From assembly GCF_002090055.1 (NCBI RefSeq), contig NZ_BBRH01000013.1, positions 1-64,000 on the forward strand: a stretch of 64,000 nt of DNA, given 5' to 3'. Every line of letters begins with the position of its first letter. Position 1 is the stretch's first letter. Made by a program: the position numbers and the translations under genes. This DNA is from Demequina sp. NBRC 110051 (GTDB lineage: Bacteria > Actinomycetota > Actinomycetes > Actinomycetales > Demequinaceae). Below the pieces are notes generated by a model. It was not told the origin of the DNA. It was given only the letters and a program-made list of their open reading frames with translations, and ran no database searches. This document shows positions 60,033 to 64,000 of this stretch, in pieces.

Positions 60033-61472
60033 GTGACCGACGTGCTACTGACCGACGCCCGCTTGCCGGGCTCTCCCACCACCACGCGACTGCTGCTACG
60101 CGATGGCGTGCTCGCCGATCCCGCGACGGCAGGCGAGGACACCCAGCGCATCTCGCTCGAGGGCCGCTGGGTGATGCCTGGACTGTGGGATCAGCATGTC
60201 CACTTCACGCAATGGGCCATCGTGCGACGCCGTCTAGACCTGTCGAGCGCGACGAGCGCGGCCTTCGCGGCCCAGATCGTGGGCGCCCGATTGCTCGCGG
60301 AGCTCGACGTCCCCGAGGCCCTCATCGGCAACGGCTACCGCGACGCGCTCTGGGACGACGAGCCCACGGCCGCACTGCTCGACGAGGTCTCCCCACACCG
60401 GCCCGTCGTACTGCTGTCGGGCGACCTGCACGCCTGTTGGGTCAACACCGCCGCGCGCTTCGCCTACGGCCTGCCGCACGCCGGCGTGCTGCGCGAGGCC
60501 GACGCGTTCGACCTCCAGAAGCGGCTCGATCACGAGGCTCCGGGTGACGAGGATGTCGCCATCTCCGAGGCGGCTGCCGAGGCCGCCGCACTCGGCATCG
60601 TCGGGATGGTCGACCTTGAGATGGCGCGCAACCTCCACGGATGGACGCGTCGCATGGCGCAGGGGCTGCGGGCCTTCCGCGTGCGCTCGGGGTTCTACCC
60701 CGACGAATTCGACGAGCGCCTCGACATGGGTCTTCGCGGTGGCGACGTGATCCCCGACACGGCCGGGCTGCTCACGGTGGGTCCGCTCAAGATCATCACC
60801 GACGGCTCGCTCAACACGCGCACCGCGTTCTGCCACGATCCCTATGCCAACGGCGAGCACGGCATGCTCAACTACTCCCCCGAGCAGACCGCGGCCCTGC
60901 TGCGCCGTGCCACCGACGAGGGGTTCACCGTGGCAGTGCATGCCATCGGCGACGCCGCCGTGACCTATGCGCTCGACGCCTTCGCCGCGACGGGTGCGCG
61001 GGGCACGATCGAGCACGCTCAACTGGTGCGCGAGGACGACCTTGCGCGGTTCGCCCCGCTCGGCATCGTCGCGTCCATGCAGCCCGAGCATTTGTGGGAC
61101 GACCGCGACGCGTCCGAGAAGATCTGGCCCGGGCGCTCGCACCGGAGCTTCCCGTTCGCGGGCCTGCGTGACGCTGGAGCCACCGTCGCGCTCGGTTCGG
61201 ACGCCCCGGTCTCGCCGCTGAACCCGTGGCGCGCGATCGCCGCGGCCGTGCACCGCAGCGCCGACGACCGCGAGCCGTGGCACCCCGCCCAGGCACTCAC
61301 GCGTGCCCAGGCGCTCGCCGCCTCGACCGACGGCCGCAGCCTCGCAGTGGGCGATCCGGCGGATATCGCCATCCTCGACGCCGACCCCCTCACGTGCGAC
61401 ATCGCGGAGCTCATGGCCATGCCCGTGGCGGCCACTCTGGTCGGCGGACAGTTCACCCACTGGGCTATCTAG
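60033..61472 (+). CDS. YtcJ-like metal-dependent amidohydrolase
   Basis: The 479-residue protein is an amidohydrolase-3 family member with the metal-binding HVH of WDQHVHFTQW (about residues 51-60), a KIITDGSLNTRTA segment, HAIGDAAV and a late LGSDAPVSPLNPW aspartate. Family members cleave diverse amides. GTG 60033 follows AAAGAGG; an in-frame ATG at 59997 overlaps the likely -10 box TATGCT (59996-60001). The gene ends before a perfect 18-bp hairpin. Confidence 0.83.
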   Translation: MTDVLLTDARLPGSPTTTRLLLRDGVLADPATAGEDTQRISLEGRWVMPGLWDQHVHFTQWAIVRRRLDLSSATSAAFAAQIVGARLLAELDVPEALIGNGYRDALWDDEPTAALLDEVSPHRPVVLLSGDLHACWVNTAARFAYGLPHAGVLREADAFDLQKRLDHEAPGDEDVAISEAAAEAAALGIVGMVDLEMARNLHGWTRRMAQGLRAFRVRSGFYPDEFDERLDMGLRGGDVIPDTAGLLTVGPLKIITDGSLNTRTAFCHDPYANGEHGMLNYSPEQTAALLRRATDEGFTVAVHAIGDAAVTYALDAFAATGARGTIEHAQLVREDDLARFAPLGIVASMQPEHLWDDRDASEKIWPGRSHRSFPFAGLRDAGATVALGSDAPVSPLNPWRAIAAAVHRSADDREPWHPAQALTRAQALAASTDGRSLAVGDPADIAILDADPLTCDIAELMAMPVAATLVGGQFTHWAI

Positions 61473-61488
61473 TGAGTCTACTTACTGC

Positions 61489-61500
61489 TTAACGCGTTAA
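61489..61500. other. Perfect 12-bp palindrome
   Basis: TTAACGCGTTAA lies just after the amidohydrolase gene and abuts the hairpin at 61500. Possibly a protein-binding site; function unknown. Confidence 0.35.
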
Positions 61501-61540
61501 CGGCCGATGCCGTACGCAAGGCGCGTACGGCATCGGCCGT
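61500..61540. terminator. Perfect 18-bp hairpin made of two inverted GCATCGGCC motifs
   Basis: Arms 61500-61517 and 61523-61540 pair exactly around AAGGC, each containing one copy of the abundant 9-mer (61502-61510 and 61530-61538). It sits between the convergent amidohydrolase and osmC genes and so is probably a bidirectional terminator. Confidence 0.8.
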
Positions 61541-61550
61541 CCGTAGGTCT

Positions 61551-61979
61551 TTAGTCGAGCAGGGTCGCGCTCTCGAGCGAGAGGTGAACCCCACCCAAGG
61601 CCTTCGAGATGGGGCAGTTCTCCTTGGCGTCCTCGGCGAACTCGCCGAAGGCAACCTGGTCGATGCCCTCGACGGTTGCCGTCACGGTCAGGACCGAGGA
61701 CCGCACTCCCTCGCCGGGGACGAACGTGACCTCGGCGGTCACGTCAATCTGGGTGGGAGGCGTGCCGTTCTCGCCCAGGGCGTGGGACAGCGCCATCGAA
61801 TAGCAGGACGCGTGCGCGGCGGCGAGTAGCTCCTCGGGGGTCGTCGTGTCCGCCGATCCCTCCGCGCGGGCCTTCCAGTTCACGCCGACGGTCGCGACGC
61901 CTGACGCCAACGCGGTGGTGCCGGAGCCGTCCGCGAGTCCACCCTTCCACGTGGTCGATGCCTTGCTCTGTACTGCCAT
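61551..61979 (-). CDS. OsmC/Ohr-family peroxide reductase
   Basis: The 142-residue protein has both reactive cysteines of the family: Cys59 in HASCYSMALSHAL and Cys122 in ENCPISKAL. This fits OsmC-type thiol reduction of organic hydroperoxides. The sequence pattern is nearer to OsmC than Ohr. Start 61979 follows CGGAGG; the longer open frame runs into the divergent esterase promoter and is unlikely. Confidence 0.9.
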   Translation of the reverse strand: MAVQSKASTTWKGGLADGSGTTALASGVATVGVNWKARAEGSADTTTPEELLAAAHASCYSMALSHALGENGTPPTQIDVTAEVTFVPGEGVRSSVLTVTATVEGIDQVAFGEFAEDAKENCPISKALGGVHLSLESATLLD

Positions 61980-62043
61980 GATGACCTCCGAACGGTGGTG
62001 TGCGACGGGCCTTCCGTCGCCCAGAACAGTCAAGCACGCCCGG

Positions 62044-62049
62044 CATACT
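62044..62049 (+). promoter_or_regulatory. -10-like box before the esterase gene
   Basis: CATACT ends six bases before ATG 62056. The spacer GACGCC is identical to that before putA and the membrane hydrolase. Confidence 0.45.
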
Positions 62050-62055
62050 GACGCC

Positions 62056-62676
62056 ATGAGGATCACGACTGCAGTGTCAGGACCGGTGGTGGAAGACGCG
62101 CCCGTGGTGCTCTTGCTCCACGGCTACGGGTCGCACGAGCGTGACTTGGTGGGGCTGACCTCGTGGCTGCCCTCGGGCGTCTCCTGGGCGTCGCTGCGCG
62201 CGCCCGGTGACATGGGATTTGGGGGCTACGAGTGGTTCCCGCTGTCACTTCCGGACGAGCCATCTCAAGCCGGCGCGCGCGAGGCGGTGGAGGCGATCTG
62301 GGAGTGGGTCGACGGGTCCTTGGCGCCCGAGGTGCCCGTAGTCCCTCTCGGTTTTTCCCAAGGAGGCCTGATGGCGCTCGAGATGCTGCGTACGCGGCCC
62401 ATGCGTGTGCCGGCCGCCGTATGTCTGTCGGGCTTCGTGACGGTTGAGGGGGCGGGGGCCGATGCTGGTTTGGCCGGGTTGCGTCCCCCGGTTTTCTGGG
62501 GGCGCGGACTGCTGGATCAGGTGATCTGGCCGGCCGCCGTGGCGCGGACGGCGACGTGGCTCGAGGCGCACACGACCCTTTCGCGACACGAGTATCCGGG
62601 GCTTGCACACGGTGTGGAGCCCGGCGAGATGGACGATGTAGCGGCGTTCTTGAGGTCGGTGCTTTCGCTGCCGTAA
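62056..62676 (+). CDS. Phospholipase/carboxylesterase-family hydrolase
   Basis: The 206-residue protein is an alpha/beta hydrolase with LLLHGYGSHERD, nucleophile Ser101 in LGFSQGG, and likely Asp154 and His185 of the triad. The size and motifs match the small carboxylesterase/lysophospholipase group that includes acyl-protein thioesterases. Start 62056 is supported by the spacing to CATACT; the open frame further upstream overlaps osmC. Confidence 0.87.
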   Translation: MRITTAVSGPVVEDAPVVLLLHGYGSHERDLVGLTSWLPSGVSWASLRAPGDMGFGGYEWFPLSLPDEPSQAGAREAVEAIWEWVDGSLAPEVPVVPLGFSQGGLMALEMLRTRPMRVPAAVCLSGFVTVEGAGADAGLAGLRPPVFWGRGLLDQVIWPAAVARTATWLEAHTTLSRHEYPGLAHGVEPGEMDDVAAFLRSVLSLP

Positions 62677-62732
62677 TCCGTAGTTTTCCAGGCCCGACGT
62701 TCGATGTCAGAGGTCTCTGATGCAATGCATTC

Positions 62733-64000
62733 ATGGCCATCGACCAGGCTCGCGTCACCGCCGCTGATCAGCGCGCGGCGATGTGGAAAGCGCGCGTCAC
62801 GCGGATGATGAACTCCTGCAATACGTTGGACCTGGCGCATGTCGAGGATCTCGAGCGGCCCGACCTTCTGGCGTTTGGCTTCGCCATGGGCGAGCACATC
62901 CGCAAGGCTCAGCGGGCGATGGCCATGATCGCGGTGACCGAGGAGCGGCATTGTGAGCGCGAGCTCGGGCCGCGTGGATTGGCGCGCTCGCAGGGCTTCG
63001 CCTCGGCGGGCGCGCTGGTGGCTGCCCAGACCGGGGGAACCAATGCGGACGCATGGCGCCTCATCGAGGCCGGCCGTGCGCTGCTGGAGGCGCACGAGGC
63101 ATCGCTGCGACCTACACCGCCGGAGGCCGCGGGCGCGCCTGCGTCACCGCGCAGCGACGCCGACGGAGCGGCTACCGAGGGCGGAGGGGTTCCCGGCGAC
63201 ACTGCACCGCCTGTTGCCCCGCCCGTTGCCCCGCCCGGCCCAGGGACGGACGCCGGCGGCACTGCTGGCCAGGAGCCCCACGAGGGCCTCTTCGGCGACC
63301 AGAGCCCGGCGCCCGCTCCACCCTCCGACGAACCTGTCTTCCCTACCGTCGCCGCCGCCTTCGACGACGGCTCGCTCTCGGCGCCCGGCGCCCACGCCAT
63401 TACCCGCATGCTGCGGCGGGTGTGGCGCCACTGCGACCGCGATCGGCTGCGCATGGCGGAGGCCGCCCTTGTGAAAACCGCGAGCCGCGTGACCTACGAC
63501 TCACTCGTGAAGGCCGCGCTGCGGTGGGAGTGCGACCTCGACCCCAAGGGTGCCGAGGAACGGGCCGAGGCGCAGCGCGAGCGCCGCCATTGCTTCATCA
63601 AGGAAGAGCATGACGGCATGGTGCGCATCGACGCACGGCTCGAGCCTGAGAGTGGATTCGCGCTCATGGCGGTGCTCGACGCGATGGTGAAGCAGCACTT
63701 CCAGCTGAAGCGTGAGAACGCGGAGCTCGCGAAGCAAGGAATTGCGGTGGTGCAGGACGGGCGCTCGGCGCCTCAGGTTCGAGCCGACGCGCTCGGAGAC
63801 TTCGCACGCCACGTCCAGGGCTGCGACGTCGACGTCCTCCCCCACCACTCGGTGAGCCTGGTGGTCAGGATCGCGTTCGATCCGTTGAAGAAGGTGCTGG
63901 CAAACTACGGCCTCATCGACGGGGCGGACGGCACCATCGACGCCGGAACCGCACGCCGCCTTGCCGCGCGGGCGGGCGTGATCCCCGCCATCCTCGGCAC
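62733..64000 (+). CDS. DUF222 / 13E12-type protein, cut by the window end
   Basis: An open frame from ATG 62733 to the last base (422 codons) encodes a DUF222 protein. It aligns along the fold with the gene at 19: ITRMLRRV against ITRMLRGV, DGMVRIDARLEPESG against DGMIRVNGQLDPENG, FARHVQGCDVDVLPHHS against FARHMAGCNVEVLPHAS, RAGVIPAILG against RAGMIPSVLG. A Pro/Gly-rich spacer (about residues 125-205) is inserted. The HNH domain would lie beyond the window. Confidence 0.85.
   Translation, partial: MAIDQARVTAADQRAAMWKARVTRMMNSCNTLDLAHVEDLERPDLLAFGFAMGEHIRKAQRAMAMIAVTEERHCERELGPRGLARSQGFASAGALVAAQTGGTNADAWRLIEAGRALLEAHEASLRPTPPEAAGAPASPRSDADGAATEGGGVPGDTAPPVAPPVAPPGPGTDAGGTAGQEPHEGLFGDQSPAPAPPSDEPVFPTVAAAFDDGSLSAPGAHAITRMLRRVWRHCDRDRLRMAEAALVKTASRVTYDSLVKAALRWECDLDPKGAEERAEAQRERRHCFIKEEHDGMVRIDARLEPESGFALMAVLDAMVKQHFQLKRENAELAKQGIAVVQDGRSAPQVRADALGDFARHVQGCDVDVLPHHSVSLVVRIAFDPLKKVLANYGLIDGADGTIDAGTARRLAARAGVIPAILG

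Overview
The window is GC-rich chromosomal DNA from an actinobacterium. It carries RbpA, mIHF, GarA (FHA), FtsR, PafBC, a split Lnt/Ppm1 pair and the long conserved actinobacterial cluster running from pyrR to ribH. GTG starts and 4-bp GTGA/ATGA gene overlaps are common. Gene content and order suggest Micrococcales (Demequina- or Cellulomonas-like), but the genus cannot be fixed from sequence alone. No rRNA, tRNA, CRISPR array, prophage or insertion sequence was recognised.

Layout. 1-1.9 kb: a DUF222/HNH (13E12-type) gene; a diverged paralogue runs off the right end (62.7-64 kb), so the window is bracketed by this repetitive family. 2.0-13 kb: a PyrR-type leader, then pyrR-pyrB-pyrC-carA-carB, pyrF, mihF, gmk, rpoZ and coaBC, giving UMP from bicarbonate, glutamine and aspartate apart from the missing dihydroorotate dehydrogenase. 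An inward-facing SLOG-fold gene separates coaBC from metK. 13.5-23.3 kb: metK, a helicase-dead priA, fmt, rsmB, rpe and ribD-ribE-ribBA-ribH (riboflavin). 23.4-34.2 kb: hisE-hisG, pafB-pafC (without pafA), tatA-tatC, a lipid kinase, helY, lnt-ppm1 and convergent rbpA. 34.3-36.3 kb: a divergent arsenic island (acr3-arsC / arsR) closed by a long perfect hairpin. 36.3-46 kb: an accessory stretch with small regulators and enzymes, a UvrA-like ABC protein coupled to a DUF1905 protein, a second GTP cyclohydrolase II, a small serine-repeat protein, a PASTA lipoprotein coupled to an unknown protein, and a flavodoxin. 46-53 kb, minus strand: a broken GNAT gene, pyc, two MerR regulators (an Rv1830 relative and ftsR), garA, a CDP-alcohol phosphotransferase and two small related proteins. 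53-62.7 kb: a membrane-anchored alpha/beta hydrolase, putA with a divergent LysR regulator, an EI24 membrane protein, an amidohydrolase, OsmC and an esterase.

Three genome-scale signals stand out. First, the 9-mer GCATCGGCC (extended form CCACGGCATCGGCC) occurs about 39 times on both strands, is enriched between genes and once forms a perfect inverted-pair hairpin. This resembles a DNA-uptake-type or other architectural motif. Second, about 18 genes have a TANNNT/CANNNT -10 box exactly 6-7 bases before the start codon, the signature of leaderless mRNAs, and this fixes many starts. Third, several intergenic elements of about 90-100 bp with inverted-repeat ends share internal blocks. The most unusual gene is a leaderless 85-aa protein with serine at every third residue for about 70 residues.
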